Shown here: positions 25,720 to 34,674 of the stretch, piece by piece | How the letters are laid out: each line of letters begins with the position of its first letter | Numbering within the stretch: position 1 is the stretch's first letter | Source: Xanthomarina arctica | GTDB lineage: Bacteria > Bacteroidota > Bacteroidia > Flavobacteriales > Flavobacteriaceae | NCBI RefSeq assembly: GCF_014638915.1 | Contig: NZ_BMFQ01000004.1 | Coordinates: forward strand, 310,001 to 374,000 | DNA: 64,000 nucleotides | Direction: 5' to 3' | Made by a program: the position numbers and the translations under genes | The notes under the pieces: model-generated | The model's input: the letters and a program-made list of their open reading frames with translations, nothing else | What the model was told of the DNA's origin: nothing | The model's database searches: none

Positions 25720-26747
25720 AAAAAATTTGGTTACATACGGTTAGAATTTATTTAACAATAGGATTGTTTTTTTATTATAAAAAATTGGTTGTTGTTAAGG
25801 AGAGTAAGATGCCTAAAAACAAGCCTCTTATCTTTTTGTCCAATCACCAGAATGCTTTGATTGATGCCTTATTAATAGCTACAACTTCTGGGAGATTCTC
25901 TTATTTTTTAACACGTGCCAGTGTGTTTAATAAACCATTAGTGTCAAAATTGTTGCATAGTGTAAATATGTTGCCTGTATATAGAGTTAGAGATGGTTGG
26001 AACACCATTAGTAATAACAATGCCATTTTTAAAAGATGTACGGAGGAGCTTAAGAACAATGAGGTTGTTGCACTTTTTCCTGAAGGGAATCATCATAAGA
26101 ACCGTTCGGTTAGGTCTTTAAGTAAAGGATTCACAAGAATTATTTTCGAAACCTTAAGTGCCTATCCAGATTTAGATTTAGAGTTAGTTCCTATTGGAAT
26201 AAACTATAAGGAAATTAGTGCTTTTGGGGATAGCGTGTCTTTGTATTATGGAAAACCTATTCCTGCAAAATCATTAGTTTCCGATTTTTCAAATGAAGAG
26301 ATTGTTTCATTAAGACAGTCTATTCAGGAAAAAATAAAAGGATTAACTACACATATTGATTTTGATGTTTATCCAGAAACCATAGAAAAACTAAATGCTT
26401 TAAATGTTGATTTTTTGAATCCGAAAGAAGTTAATAAATGTATCCAATCAAATTTTGAGCTCTGTGAAAGCAAACCTAAACAAACTAAAAATTTGTTTAA
26501 AAAGTTTTTTATTGGATTGTTAATTTTAAACTTGTTTGTACCTTTTATAGTTTGGAAATATTATGTTAAGCCAACAATTAAAGAAGTGGAATTTGTAGCA
26601 ACTGCTAGATTTGCAATAGCCATAACTTTGGTTCCTTTTTGGATATTAATTTGCTGTTTAATTATAGGGTTTAGCTTTGGATTCGTATTTGGGTTAGCCT
26701 ATGTTATGTGTGTTTTACTCATAGCTTTATTGAGTGTTAAACTTTAA
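25716..26747 (+). CDS. Lysophospholipid/1-acylglycerol-phosphate acyltransferase
   Basis: A 343-residue membrane protein. The PlsC-type motifs are visible: FLSNHQNALIDAL (NHx4D, with the catalytic His and Asp) and FPEGNHHKNRSVRSLSKG, and C-terminal hydrophobic helices. It should acylate lysophosphatidic acid or a related lipid at the inner membrane. The start is a TTG (MKKIWLHTVRIYL) overlapping the symporter TGA as TTGA; no ATG exists until residue 32, which would cut the first membrane helix. Third gene of the operon, with a convergent terminator downstream. Confidence 0.87.
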   Translation: MKKIWLHTVRIYLTIGLFFYYKKLVVVKESKMPKNKPLIFLSNHQNALIDALLIATTSGRFSYFLTRASVFNKPLVSKLLHSVNMLPVYRVRDGWNTISNNNAIFKRCTEELKNNEVVALFPEGNHHKNRSVRSLSKGFTRIIFETLSAYPDLDLELVPIGINYKEISAFGDSVSLYYGKPIPAKSLVSDFSNEEIVSLRQSIQEKIKGLTTHIDFDVYPETIEKLNALNVDFLNPKEVNKCIQSNFELCESKPKQTKNLFKKFFIGLLILNLFVPFIVWKYYVKPTIKEVEFVATARFAIAITLVPFWILICCLIIGFSFGFVFGLAYVMCVLLIALLSVKL

Positions 26748-26760
26748 CTTTAAAACATAA

Positions 26761-26792
26761 AAAAAAGCCACTACTAAGTAATGGCTTTTTTA
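26761..26792. terminator. Bidirectional terminator
   Basis: A-run, hairpin GCCACTAC / GTAATGGC (one mismatch), T-run. Serves the acyltransferase (+) and the DUF3276 gene (-). Confidence 0.75.
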
Positions 26793-26806
26793 AAGGTGTA
26801 TTTCTA

Positions 26807-27196
26807 TTAGATATCGTCGAAATCAATATCAGTAAATTTTTCTGTAGAAGTGTTTTCAATAGAGCTGTCAACTTCATTTTGGTCAGAATCATATTCTTTT
26901 TTAAAGTCTTTTTGGTGACGTTCACTTATCACTTCATCTCCTTTCTCATTAATGATATAATCTGTCATTTCATTTAAAATAGCATTAAACTCGGTAAAAT
27001 CTTCTTTATATAAATAGATTTTATGTTTTTTATAATGAAACGATCCATCATCGTTTGTAAATTTTTTACTTTCAGTTACAGTTAGGTAATAATCTTCTGC
27101 CTTTGTCGATCTAACATCAAAGAAATAAGTTCTTCTTCCTGCTCTTAATACTTTAGAAAAAATCTCTTCTTTCTCCATCATGTCATTATTACTCAT
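26807..27196 (-). CDS. DUF3276 / PUR-alpha-like nucleic-acid-binding protein
   Basis: A 129-residue protein with the pattern EEIFSKVLRAGRRTYFFDVR and YYLTVTESKKF, typical of the small PUR repeat proteins of Bacteroidota and spirochaetes (Borrelia BpuR is the studied member), which bind single-stranded DNA or RNA. The C-terminus is acidic and disordered (EKFTDIDFDDI). It is single and follows no clear operon. A role as an RNA or ssDNA regulator is known for the family, not shown for this gene. Confidence 0.88.
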   Translation of the reverse strand: MSNNDMMEKEEIFSKVLRAGRRTYFFDVRSTKAEDYYLTVTESKKFTNDDGSFHYKKHKIYLYKEDFTEFNAILNEMTDYIINEKGDEVISERHQKDFKKEYDSDQNEVDSSIENTSTEKFTDIDFDDI

Positions 27197-27340
27197 AATC
27201 GTATTGTTGTTTATTATAGTTTTCCAAAAATCTAAAAAAAACAGTTACCAACCAACATTTTCAGTTAAATATTTCAAGCTGATTCTAATTATATGATGAA
27301 TATTTCTACTCCTAATTTATAACCCTCTGAAATTTAATGA

Positions 27341-29095
27341 TTATTTAGCCGATTCGCTTAATTGTTTTAAATAAAGGTTTTTATAATAACCATCTGTATC
27401 TATTAAAGTTTCATGACTTCCAGATTGCATTATTTTTCCATCGTCAAGCACAATAATCTGATCTGCATTTTTTGCTGAAGAAACTCTATGACTTACAATA
27501 ATGGTGGTTTTATCTTTTGCTACGTTTTGTAAATGTTTCAGAATTTTTTCTTCAGTTTCTGTATCTACAGCAGATAGGGAATCATCCAATAATAATATTT
27601 TAGGATCTTTAATAATAGCTCTGGCTATGGAGATACGCTGTTTTTGTCCACCGGAAAGCGTGATGCCTCTTTCTCCTAATACCGTATCATAGGTTTTATT
27701 GAAACCCATGATGTTTTTATGAACTTGGGCGTATTTTGCTGCTTGAATAACTTCGTCCTGCGTAGCGTCTTCTTTACCAAACTTAATATTATTGTTTATC
27801 GTGTCTGAAAACAAAAAAGCATCTTGAGGTACATACCCAATGCTATCTCTTAAACTTGTTAGATTAATATTTTTAATGGGTATATTATCTATAAGAATGT
27901 CTCCTTTGTCAATATCGTATAGCCTGCCTATTAAATCCAAAATAGTAGATTTTCCAGAGCCTGTTTTTCCAATGATCGCTAAAGTTTTTCCATGTTTTAA
28001 TTTAAATGAAACCCCTTTTAAAGCCTCAATGTTGGTATCGTTATAAGTAAAATGAACGTTTTTAAATTCAATATCTCCATTAATAAGTGAAGGTTCTTGA
28101 GCAGTATTCTTTATTTCAGGTATAATTTTTAGAAACTCGTTGATACGTTTTTGAGATGCTTCTGCTTGTTGAACCATGGAAGTAACCCAACCTACAGTAG
28201 CGACTGGCCAAGTAAGCATGTTTACATAAATAATAAATTTTGTAATAACCCCTAAACTAATTTCACCATTAATATATTGTAGTCCACCTACATAAATAAC
28301 AATTAGATTACTGATACCAATAAGTAAAATCATCATAGGGAAGAAAAAGGCATTTATCTTAACAAGGCTTAGTTGTTTTTGTTTGCTTGTTTCTGACAAA
28401 TCGTTAAAATTCTTTGAAGTAATAGCTTCTAGACCATAGGCTTTAATAATAGAAATACCACTAAAAGACTCTTGGGTTGACGACGATAAATGAGATAAAT
28501 ATTGTTGAACAACCGTACTTCTTTTATGTATTTCTTTACTTAATTTATAAATTATAAAAGAGAGAATTGGCAAAGGGATAATGGTGTAAAGCGTTAATAA
28601 TGGCGCTTGTTTATACATAAATCCAATAGAGATTACAAATAAAGTAATGGTGTTGATGCTGTACATAAGGGCAGGTCCAACATACATACGTACGCGACCA
28701 ACATCTTCACTAATCCGATTCATTAAATCTCCTGTTCTATTGTTTTTATAGAACTTTAAAGGTAAAATTTGGTATTGCTTATAGACTTCATTTTTTAAGT
28801 CGTATTCAATATATCTAGAGACATTAATGATGGTTTGTCTCATAAAAAAAGTTAAAACCCCAGTAATTAGGGCCGCACCAATGATATAAATAATGTTAAT
28901 CAACAATTCTTTTTTTACTACTGCAATGTCTGTTACTTGTCCTTCCAGATATTCATTTACAATGTCAATAGAAGAACCTATAAGTTCTGGTGTGAACAAT
29001 AAAAATATTTTTGAGACTATGGTCATGGATACACCAACAATCAATTGCCATTTATACTTAAAAAAATACTTATTAAGGTGTTGTAATTCTTTCAT
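27341..29095 (-). CDS. ABC exporter (fused membrane and ATPase domains), Walker B with Asp
   Basis: A 584-residue type IV-like (MsbA/BmrC-like) exporter half. Residues about 1-310 hold six membrane helices; the nucleotide-binding domain follows with Walker A IGKTGSGKST, Q-loop GYVPQDAF, signature LSGGQKQRISIARA and Walker B KILLLDDSLSAVD. The residue after the Walker B Asp is Asp, not the usual Glu, as in the degenerate half of BmrC-like heterodimers. No partner half lies next to it. Substrate unknown (lipid, peptide or drug). Confidence 0.92.
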   Translation of the reverse strand: MKELQHLNKYFFKYKWQLIVGVSMTIVSKIFLLFTPELIGSSIDIVNEYLEGQVTDIAVVKKELLINIIYIIGAALITGVLTFFMRQTIINVSRYIEYDLKNEVYKQYQILPLKFYKNNRTGDLMNRISEDVGRVRMYVGPALMYSINTITLFVISIGFMYKQAPLLTLYTIIPLPILSFIIYKLSKEIHKRSTVVQQYLSHLSSSTQESFSGISIIKAYGLEAITSKNFNDLSETSKQKQLSLVKINAFFFPMMILLIGISNLIVIYVGGLQYINGEISLGVITKFIIYVNMLTWPVATVGWVTSMVQQAEASQKRINEFLKIIPEIKNTAQEPSLINGDIEFKNVHFTYNDTNIEALKGVSFKLKHGKTLAIIGKTGSGKSTILDLIGRLYDIDKGDILIDNIPIKNINLTSLRDSIGYVPQDAFLFSDTINNNIKFGKEDATQDEVIQAAKYAQVHKNIMGFNKTYDTVLGERGITLSGGQKQRISIARAIIKDPKILLLDDSLSAVDTETEEKILKHLQNVAKDKTTIIVSHRVSSAKNADQIIVLDDGKIMQSGSHETLIDTDGYYKNLYLKQLSESAK

Positions 29096-29150
29096 TTAAC
29101 TAATTGAAATAGATAAAGTTTTTAACATTTTCGCATTTTTTCATTATTAA

Positions 29151-29182
29151 TTTGTGTATACTTTAATAATGGACTAATTTTG
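29151..29182 (+). promoter_or_regulatory. Leucine dehydrogenase promoter
   Basis: TTTG at 29151-29154, 20 bp, TAATTTTG at 29175-29182, about 57 bp before the ATG. It fits the Bacteroidota -33/-7 consensus. Confidence 0.7.
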
Positions 29183-29238
29183 CACGTTGTTTTTAAATAT
29201 ATACAAAAAACAACCGATAACTTAAAATTTAAAATATA

Positions 29239-30342
29239 ATGGTTACAGACGTTATTAACGCAAATGAACTTCACAAAGTTGATCCAGTTTTTGGACAACT
29301 TTCATTCGATAATCATGAACAAGTTGTGTTTTGCAACGACAAAGATACAGGATTAAAAGCAATAATTGGAATCCATAATACGGTATTAGGTCCAGCACTT
29401 GGTGGAACTAGAATGTGGAATTATAGCAATGAATGGGAAGCTTTAAACGATGTTCTTCGTCTTTCTAGAGGAATGACCTTTAAATCGGCAATCACAGGAT
29501 TAAATCTTGGTGGAGGAAAAGCTGTTATTATTGGTGATGCTAAAACTCAGAAAACTCCTGAATTAATGAAGAAATTCGGTGAATTTGTTCATTCTTTAAG
29601 TGGAAGATATATTACTGCAGAAGATGTAGGAATGCAAACTTCAGATATGGATTTAGTTAGAGAAGTAACTCCTTATGTTACTGGAATTTCTGAGTCTTTA
29701 GGAGGTGCTGGAAATCCATCTCCAATTACTGCTTACGGTGTTTTTATGGGAATGAAAGCGGCTGCTAAATTTAAATTTGGTTCAGATGTTTTAGAAGATA
29801 AAACCATTTTTGTTCAAGGTATTGGTAATGTTGGTGAAGCATTAGTAGAACATTTAGTTGATGAAGGTGCAAAAGTGACTATCACAGATATTAATCAAGA
29901 ACGTTTGGAAGCCATCAGAAATAAATATGGTGTAACAATATACGGCGGTAGCGATTTGTATTCAGAGAATATGGATATTTATGCACCTTGCGCACTTGGA
30001 GCAACTATAAACGACGATACCATTTATAAATTAAAAGCTAAAGTTATTGCTGGAGCAGCAAACAACCAATTGGCTATTGAAGCAAAACATGGAAAAATTC
30101 TTCAAGAAAGAGATATTGTTTATGCACCAGATTTTTTAATTAATGCTGGAGGTATTATTAATGTTTATGCAGAATTAGAAGGTTACGATAAAAAAGAAAT
30201 TATGCGTAAAACCGAAAATATTTACAATACAACTTTGGAAATATTAACGAATGCGAAAACACATAATATTACTACCAATCATGCCGCATTAAATATTGCT
30301 CAAAACAGAATTGACATAAGAAAAAAAGAGAATAAGAGATAA
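29239..30342 (+). CDS. Leucine (branched-chain) dehydrogenase
   Basis: A 367-residue Glu/Leu/Phe/Val dehydrogenase. Catalytic region: GGTRMWNY, then SRGMTFKSAITGLNLGGGKA with both family lysines (TFKSA and GGGKA), and a Rossmann stretch VQGIGNVGEALVEHLVDEGA. It deaminates branched-chain amino acids to keto acids with NAD+, which in flavobacteria also supplies branched fatty acid precursors. The length is typical of leucine dehydrogenases. Monocistronic between its own promoter and a terminator. Confidence 0.92.
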   Translation: MVTDVINANELHKVDPVFGQLSFDNHEQVVFCNDKDTGLKAIIGIHNTVLGPALGGTRMWNYSNEWEALNDVLRLSRGMTFKSAITGLNLGGGKAVIIGDAKTQKTPELMKKFGEFVHSLSGRYITAEDVGMQTSDMDLVREVTPYVTGISESLGGAGNPSPITAYGVFMGMKAAAKFKFGSDVLEDKTIFVQGIGNVGEALVEHLVDEGAKVTITDINQERLEAIRNKYGVTIYGGSDLYSENMDIYAPCALGATINDDTIYKLKAKVIAGAANNQLAIEAKHGKILQERDIVYAPDFLINAGGIINVYAELEGYDKKEIMRKTENIYNTTLEILTNAKTHNITTNHAALNIAQNRIDIRKKENKR

Positions 30343-30368
30343 TTCTTTAAAATAATATTATTTTTGCC

Positions 30369-30399
30369 AGGCGAGAGTTGCATAACTTTCGCCTTTTTT
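30369..30399 (+). terminator. Terminator after leucine dehydrogenase
   Basis: 11-bp arms AGGCGAGAGTT / AACTTTCGCCT (one mismatch) with a GCAT loop and a T-run. Confidence 0.85.
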
Positions 30400-30467
30400 A
30401 ATTTAAACAGGTTGTTATTTCCCGAAAAAGGGATGTAAAAAAAAACATATTAAAGTTCTTTGTACAT

Positions 30468-31412
30468 ATGCTTAATAGAAGACACATTAGAATAAAAGTC
30501 ATGCAAACTATTTACTCCTTTAAAGGTGGAGAAAGTGATAGTTTCGATAAAGAACAAAAGTTCTTATTACACAGTTTAGATAATATTTATAACCTGTATT
30601 TATTATTAATTTCTTTACTTATTGAAGTTCAAAAAAGGTCTGAAGATCATTTAGATAAATCCAGCAAAAAACACTTAGCAACTAAAGAGGAAAAAAATCC
30701 TAATAAAAAGCTGATTAATAATGAAGTGCTTTTAATGCTAAAAAACAATGTTTTACTTCAAGACGAATTAGAACAAAGGCATATTAACAATTGGGAATTA
30801 GATTCTGAATATGTTGATATTATTTTCCGAGAAATTCTTGCAAGCGATTTGTATGAGCAATATATGCAAACCAAAACTACTAGTTTTAGTGAAGACAGGG
30901 ACTTTGTTGTCGATGTTTTTACTGATATTATCGCACCTAATAATAAGCTTTACGATTATTTAGAAGATAAGAATTTAACATGGATTGACGATTTACCAGT
31001 TGTAAATACAGCCATCTTAAAACTTTTGCGCAAAGTGAAGCAGCAATCTCTCTCGATCCACTTTTTACCAAAACTATATAAAGATATAGAAGATAAAGAA
31101 TATGCGGTAGAATTGTTTAAAAAAACACTATTAAACCAATCGAAAATCACAGAAATCATAAAAGATAAAACTCAAAATTGGGATGCAGATAGAATAGCAA
31201 CTTTGGATACTGTTTTATTGAAAATGGCCATTTGTGAAATTCAAAAATTTCCATCAATTCCAGTTAAAGTTACCATCAATGAATATTTAGAAATTGCCAA
31301 GGAATACTCCACACCTAAGAGTAGTATTTTTATAAACGGTATTTTAGATAAACTTATTAAGGAATATCAAGAAAGCGATACTTTAAATAAAACAGGTAGA
31401 GGCTTGATGTAA
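30468..31412 (+). CDS. nusB: Transcription antitermination factor NusB (long Bacteroidota form)
   Basis: A 314-residue protein. The NusB fold is split over two parts: the start (MLNRRHIRIKVMQTIYSF) is the usual first helix, and the C-terminal half (about 170-310) contains DTVLLKMAICEIQKFPSIPV, then TINEYLEIAKEYSTPKSSIFINGILD. Between lie about 120 residues not present in the 140-residue E. coli protein. NusB binds boxA with NusE in rRNA antitermination. Gene order nusB-DUF1573-yajC matches other flavobacterial genomes. Confidence 0.93.
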   Translation: MLNRRHIRIKVMQTIYSFKGGESDSFDKEQKFLLHSLDNIYNLYLLLISLLIEVQKRSEDHLDKSSKKHLATKEEKNPNKKLINNEVLLMLKNNVLLQDELEQRHINNWELDSEYVDIIFREILASDLYEQYMQTKTTSFSEDRDFVVDVFTDIIAPNNKLYDYLEDKNLTWIDDLPVVNTAILKLLRKVKQQSLSIHFLPKLYKDIEDKEYAVELFKKTLLNQSKITEIIKDKTQNWDADRIATLDTVLLKMAICEIQKFPSIPVKVTINEYLEIAKEYSTPKSSIFINGILDKLIKEYQESDTLNKTGRGLM

Positions 31413-31461
31413 TTAGAAATTATTATTACTTTTACAAATTAAATAAAAAAAACAATTTATT

Positions 31462-32031
31462 ATGAAAAAAGCGATTTTAGGGCTTTCAGCTCTATGTTTA
31501 ATAGCATTTTCATCTTGTAAGGATGATGCTTCAAAAAAAATTAATGAAGAGAATGTTGTAGTAGCAGCAGAAAGAGATGCAAATTCTTCAAAATTTCCTG
31601 TATTAACTTTTGACAAAACAGATCACGATTTTGGTGAAATTGAATCAAAACAAAATGTGGAAACAGTTTTTAATTACACAAACACTGGAGATTCTCCACT
31701 GGTTATTACAGATATTAAAAGCTCATGTGGATGTACAGTTCCTCAAGATTGGAGTAAAGAGCCTTTAAACCCAGGTGAAAAAGGTCATTTTACAGTAAAG
31801 TTTAATGGAACAGGTGCTAATAAAGTATCTAAAACAGTAACGGTAACTGCAAATACAGAAACAGGTAAAGAAGTAGTAAAAATTTCTGCTTTTGTTAAGC
31901 CAGATCCAAATGCACCATTGAAGCCAGTACAAGCTCAAACACCAATAAGTGGAGCTATGGCAACACCAGCTGCAGGGGCTCCTGTTAAATCTAGTACGCA
32001 ACCAGGACACGAAGGACATAACCACGATTAA
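31462..32031 (+). CDS. DUF1573 lipoprotein
   Basis: A 189-residue protein with a lipobox (LIAFSSCKDD) and the DUF1573 pattern HDFGEIESKQNVETVFNYTN, then ITDIKSSCGCTVPQDWSKEP. The CGC motif in a Ig-like fold is constant in the family, which may tie to metal or thiol chemistry; no defined function. The C-terminus is low-complexity, with PVKSSTQPGHEGHNHD, a His-rich end that could bind metal. It sits 49 bp after nusB and 8 bp before yajC, so probably cotranscribed with yajC. Confidence 0.88.
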   Translation: MKKAILGLSALCLIAFSSCKDDASKKINEENVVVAAERDANSSKFPVLTFDKTDHDFGEIESKQNVETVFNYTNTGDSPLVITDIKSSCGCTVPQDWSKEPLNPGEKGHFTVKFNGTGANKVSKTVTVTANTETGKEVVKISAFVKPDPNAPLKPVQAQTPISGAMATPAAGAPVKSSTQPGHEGHNHD

Positions 32032-32039
32032 TTTACCAC

Positions 32040-32327
32040 ATGGGAGAAGGAATCACTAGTTTTTTGCCGTTTATATTAATGTTTGTAGTTGTCTATTTCT
32101 TTATGATTGCACCACAAATGAAACGTCAAAAGCAAGAAAAAAAATTCGCTTTAGAATTAAAAAGAGGCGATAAAGTAATTACCAAAAGTGGCATGCATGG
32201 TAAAATTGTAGAATTAAACGAGACTGATAGCAGTTGTGTTATTGAAACATTAGCTGGTAAAATCAAATTTGATAAATCTGCAATTTCTATGGAAATGAGT
32301 AAAAAACTCAATAAAATTGAAAAATAA
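32040..32327 (+). CDS. yajC: Preprotein translocase subunit YajC
   Basis: A 95-residue protein with one membrane helix (FLPFILMFVVVYFFMIAPQM) followed by a small soluble domain (KRQKQEKKFALELKRGDKVI, then TKSGMHGKIVELNE). YajC joins SecDF in the SecYEG holotranslocon. Last gene of the nusB-DUF1573-yajC run, followed directly by a terminator. Confidence 0.95.
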   Translation: MGEGITSFLPFILMFVVVYFFMIAPQMKRQKQEKKFALELKRGDKVITKSGMHGKIVELNETDSSCVIETLAGKIKFDKSAISMEMSKKLNKIEK

Positions 32328-32344
32328 TATTTTCTATTAAATAA

Positions 32345-32378
32345 AAAAACCATTCATTTGTTGAATGGTTTTTTTTGT
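32345..32378 (+). terminator. yajC terminator
   Basis: 10-bp perfect arms AAACCATTCA / TGAATGGTTT with A-run and T-run. Confidence 0.9.
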
Positions 32379-32427
32379 TTAAACTTTAAAAATATTAACC
32401 CCATTAGGTTCCTTAAAAATAATAATC

Positions 32428-33195
32428 ATGAAAAAAATACTATGTAGTCTGGTTCTTTTATTTGCCATTAATACGGTGAATTCTCAAGTCCTTTTATCCT
32501 TGATATTTGGAGATAAATTAAATTCTCCAGACTTAGAGTTTGGTATTGAAGGTGGTGTTAACTGGCCTTCTATTTCTGGATTGGACGCTTCTAATAGATT
32601 CTCTACTTTCAATCTTGGGTTTTATTTTGATTTTACAGTAAAAGAAAAGTTCCATATTTATACAGGGGTACTTGTGAAATCGAAATTAGGAGTTAATGAA
32701 TTAAGTGAATCCGATTTGGAAGCAGCAGGAGTTGATTTAATCACCCCAGATGGAACTTATGTAGACTCTGAAGGAATTTATAGTCAAAAAATTAATTACT
32801 TTTTGGTACCCGTTTTCGCTAGATATATGATAACTAAAAATGTTTTTGTTGAAGCAGGTCCTGAATTTGGATTACGATATAAAGCATGGGTAGAATATGA
32901 TAACGATGGAGACCATATAGATACTACTATAAAACAATATAACAAGAATTCAATTAATCCAATTGAAGCGGGAGTAGGAGCTGGTGCTGGTTATAAAATG
33001 GATAAAATTGGGGGAATGAGTTTTGCAGTTAAATATTTTCAAGGTTTTGTAAATGTTTACAAAGGGAATTCAAGTACTAAAAATAATTCCTTATTTTTGG
33101 CCGTAACTTTACCAATAGGTGCTAAGAAAAGTTTGAAAGAACGTGAGAGCAAGGAAGCGGTAAAAATACCAACTACGTCTGATTTAAAAAGTTAA
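32428..33195 (+). CDS. Outer-membrane beta-barrel protein (PorT-like)
   Basis: A 255-residue protein with a signal peptide (MKKILCSLVLLFAINTVNSQ) and eight-strand-type alternating hydrophobic patterns (FGIEGGVNWPSIS, FNLGFYFDFTV, IHIYTGVLV written in this sequence as FHIYTGVLVK). It resembles outer-membrane beta-barrel proteins of the PorT family found through the Bacteroidota. The gene starts 100 bp after yajC and is probably cotranscribed with the next gene (4 bp apart), so both may act together in the outer membrane. Confidence 0.8.
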   Translation: MKKILCSLVLLFAINTVNSQVLLSLIFGDKLNSPDLEFGIEGGVNWPSISGLDASNRFSTFNLGFYFDFTVKEKFHIYTGVLVKSKLGVNELSESDLEAAGVDLITPDGTYVDSEGIYSQKINYFLVPVFARYMITKNVFVEAGPEFGLRYKAWVEYDNDGDHIDTTIKQYNKNSINPIEAGVGAGAGYKMDKIGGMSFAVKYFQGFVNVYKGNSSTKNNSLFLAVTLPIGAKKSLKERESKEAVKIPTTSDLKS

Positions 33196-33199
33196 AAAA

Positions 33200-34237
33200 A
33201 TGAAATTACAACAACTTATTATTATATGCTTAATGGCGAGCTTTTTTGGGCAGACCATCTCGGCTCAAGTGCCAACAAAAGAATTTAGTCCAAGATTTGA
33301 AGCTTATAGAGATAGTTTAAAACAGGTGAAATATGACCAGGTTTTTCCTATTTGGGGTCAAAAAGCTTATGCCAAAGGATTCGATATTCCTTATCCTATA
33401 GGTGTCATGGGTAATTATGTTTGGATGGAACAAAATATTTCTATTACTAATCTTCAATTAGGTTTGGAAACAAGTGATGTTAATATTGGCTTAACACCTG
33501 TCGATTTAATACAGTTTGGTGAAAATGTTAATACCTCATACTCGGTTAATTTTCGACCAGATGTTTGGGTTTTTCCTTTTTTAAATGTTTATGGAATCTT
33601 AGGTTATGCACACTCTAAAACAGAGGTGAATTTGGTTTACCCAATTAGTTTGACATCAGTGGTAGAACAAAATGTGTCTACTTATGGAATTGGAATCATG
33701 GCGGCAGGAGCAGTAGGACCTATATTTTTCTCTGTGGATGCTAATTTTACTTGGAACAAACCCGAATTGTTAGATGAGGCGGTCCCAGTTAGAGTTGTTG
33801 GAATTCGTGCAGGACATAGTTTTGTTTTTAAAAATAAACCAGAAAGAAATATTGCTGTTTGGGGTGGGGGATTCTTTATGGAAACAGGTAGTAATACCGT
33901 TGGACAAATTTCTTTAAGTGAAGCTTTACCAGGTGCCGATGGAACTAAAAGAGACGAAGTAGTAGCCAATTATAATAATTGGTATGATAATGAAGCTACA
34001 ATAGCTGAAAAGGTTGTTGCAGACCGTGTTTTAACTCCAATTATAGATAGACTTGAAGCAGCTGATGGAAATGCGATCATTAAATATGGCATAGATAAAC
34101 AAGTACAGCAAAAATGGAATGGTGTTATTGGGGCCCAATTTCAGTATAATAAACATTGGATGTTAAGAAGTGAAGCTGGAATTTTAGGTAATAGAAAATC
34201 TTTTTTACTATCATTGAATTACCGTTTTTTATTATAG
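33200..34237 (+). CDS. Outer-membrane protein of unknown function
   Basis: A 345-residue protein with a cleavable signal peptide (LMASFFGQTISAQ) and strand-rich repeats typical of barrels, ending in an aromatic-rich strand (SFLLSLNYRFLL). Bacteroidota outer-membrane proteins of this kind often have unknown function. Gene spacing to the upstream PorT-like gene is 4 bp. A helical, charged insert (NNWYDNEATIAEKVVADRVL) interrupts the barrel-like sequence near residues 255-300 and could be a periplasmic loop. Confidence 0.75.
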   Translation: MKLQQLIIICLMASFFGQTISAQVPTKEFSPRFEAYRDSLKQVKYDQVFPIWGQKAYAKGFDIPYPIGVMGNYVWMEQNISITNLQLGLETSDVNIGLTPVDLIQFGENVNTSYSVNFRPDVWVFPFLNVYGILGYAHSKTEVNLVYPISLTSVVEQNVSTYGIGIMAAGAVGPIFFSVDANFTWNKPELLDEAVPVRVVGIRAGHSFVFKNKPERNIAVWGGGFFMETGSNTVGQISLSEALPGADGTKRDEVVANYNNWYDNEATIAEKVVADRVLTPIIDRLEAADGNAIIKYGIDKQVQQKWNGVIGAQFQYNKHWMLRSEAGILGNRKSFLLSLNYRFLL

Positions 34238-34268
34238 TCTTAATTTAAAAAAAAAATAGATATATCAT

Positions 34269-34305
34269 AAATCCAAATGTTGTAAAACATTTGGATTTTA
34301 TTTTT
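34269..34305 (+). terminator. Terminator
   Basis: 13-bp perfect arms AAATCCAAATGTT / AACATTTGGATTT, 4-nt loop, then T-rich sequence. Confidence 0.9.
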
Positions 34306-34358
34306 TTATAAATAAATTTCTTATTTATTTTCTTTGCAGATTATATATCACTAAATGC

Positions 34359-34575
34359 TTAAGTTGTTTTAGCAGGTAATTTAAAATCATAAGTTAGTTG
34401 CAAACCCATTTAAATATCTATCAACTTTTCCCTTCAAATAATTATTGTTCTTCTTTTCTGAGGGATAAAATCCCTTTACAAGTTTTTTGGTTTCTCCACC
34501 TTTTTTTTGACATTATCTGCAACTTCATCTTTCTTTATATGGTTTTTTAGAAAGGTACTTTTCACTGTTTGAGTA
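34359..34575 (-). pseudogene. Possible gene remnant with frameshifts
   Basis: Minus-strand reading gives three coherent pieces in different frames: FLKNHIKKDEVADNVKKK (upstream part), then KLVKGFYPSEKKNNNYLKGK..., then LQLTYDFKLPAKTT followed by a stop at 34359-34361. The frame changes fall near an A8 tract (34501-34508), an A6 tract close by, and near 34404. No family recognised. The pieces could also be chance in AT-rich DNA. Confidence 0.3.
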
Positions 34576-34595
34576 TTTTATGAAATACTATTTAA

Positions 34596-34667
34596 ATTTA
34601 GTCTAAATAAGCTTTGTGGATGTGCTTTTGGGTTTTATATTTGCACTCAATTTAAAACCAATCTAAA
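34596..34667 (+). promoter_or_regulatory. TonB receptor promoter with two putative operators
   Basis: TTTG at 34613-34616, 19 bp, TATATTTG at 34636-34643. A perfect palindrome ATTTAG-T-CTAAAT at 34596-34608 and an imperfect one TTTAAAACCAATCTAAA at 34651-34667 flank it. Such TTTAG/CTAAA boxes before a siderophore-type receptor suggest iron-responsive repression; the regulator is not known from this window. Confidence 0.55.
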
Positions 34668-34674
34668 TAAAATC

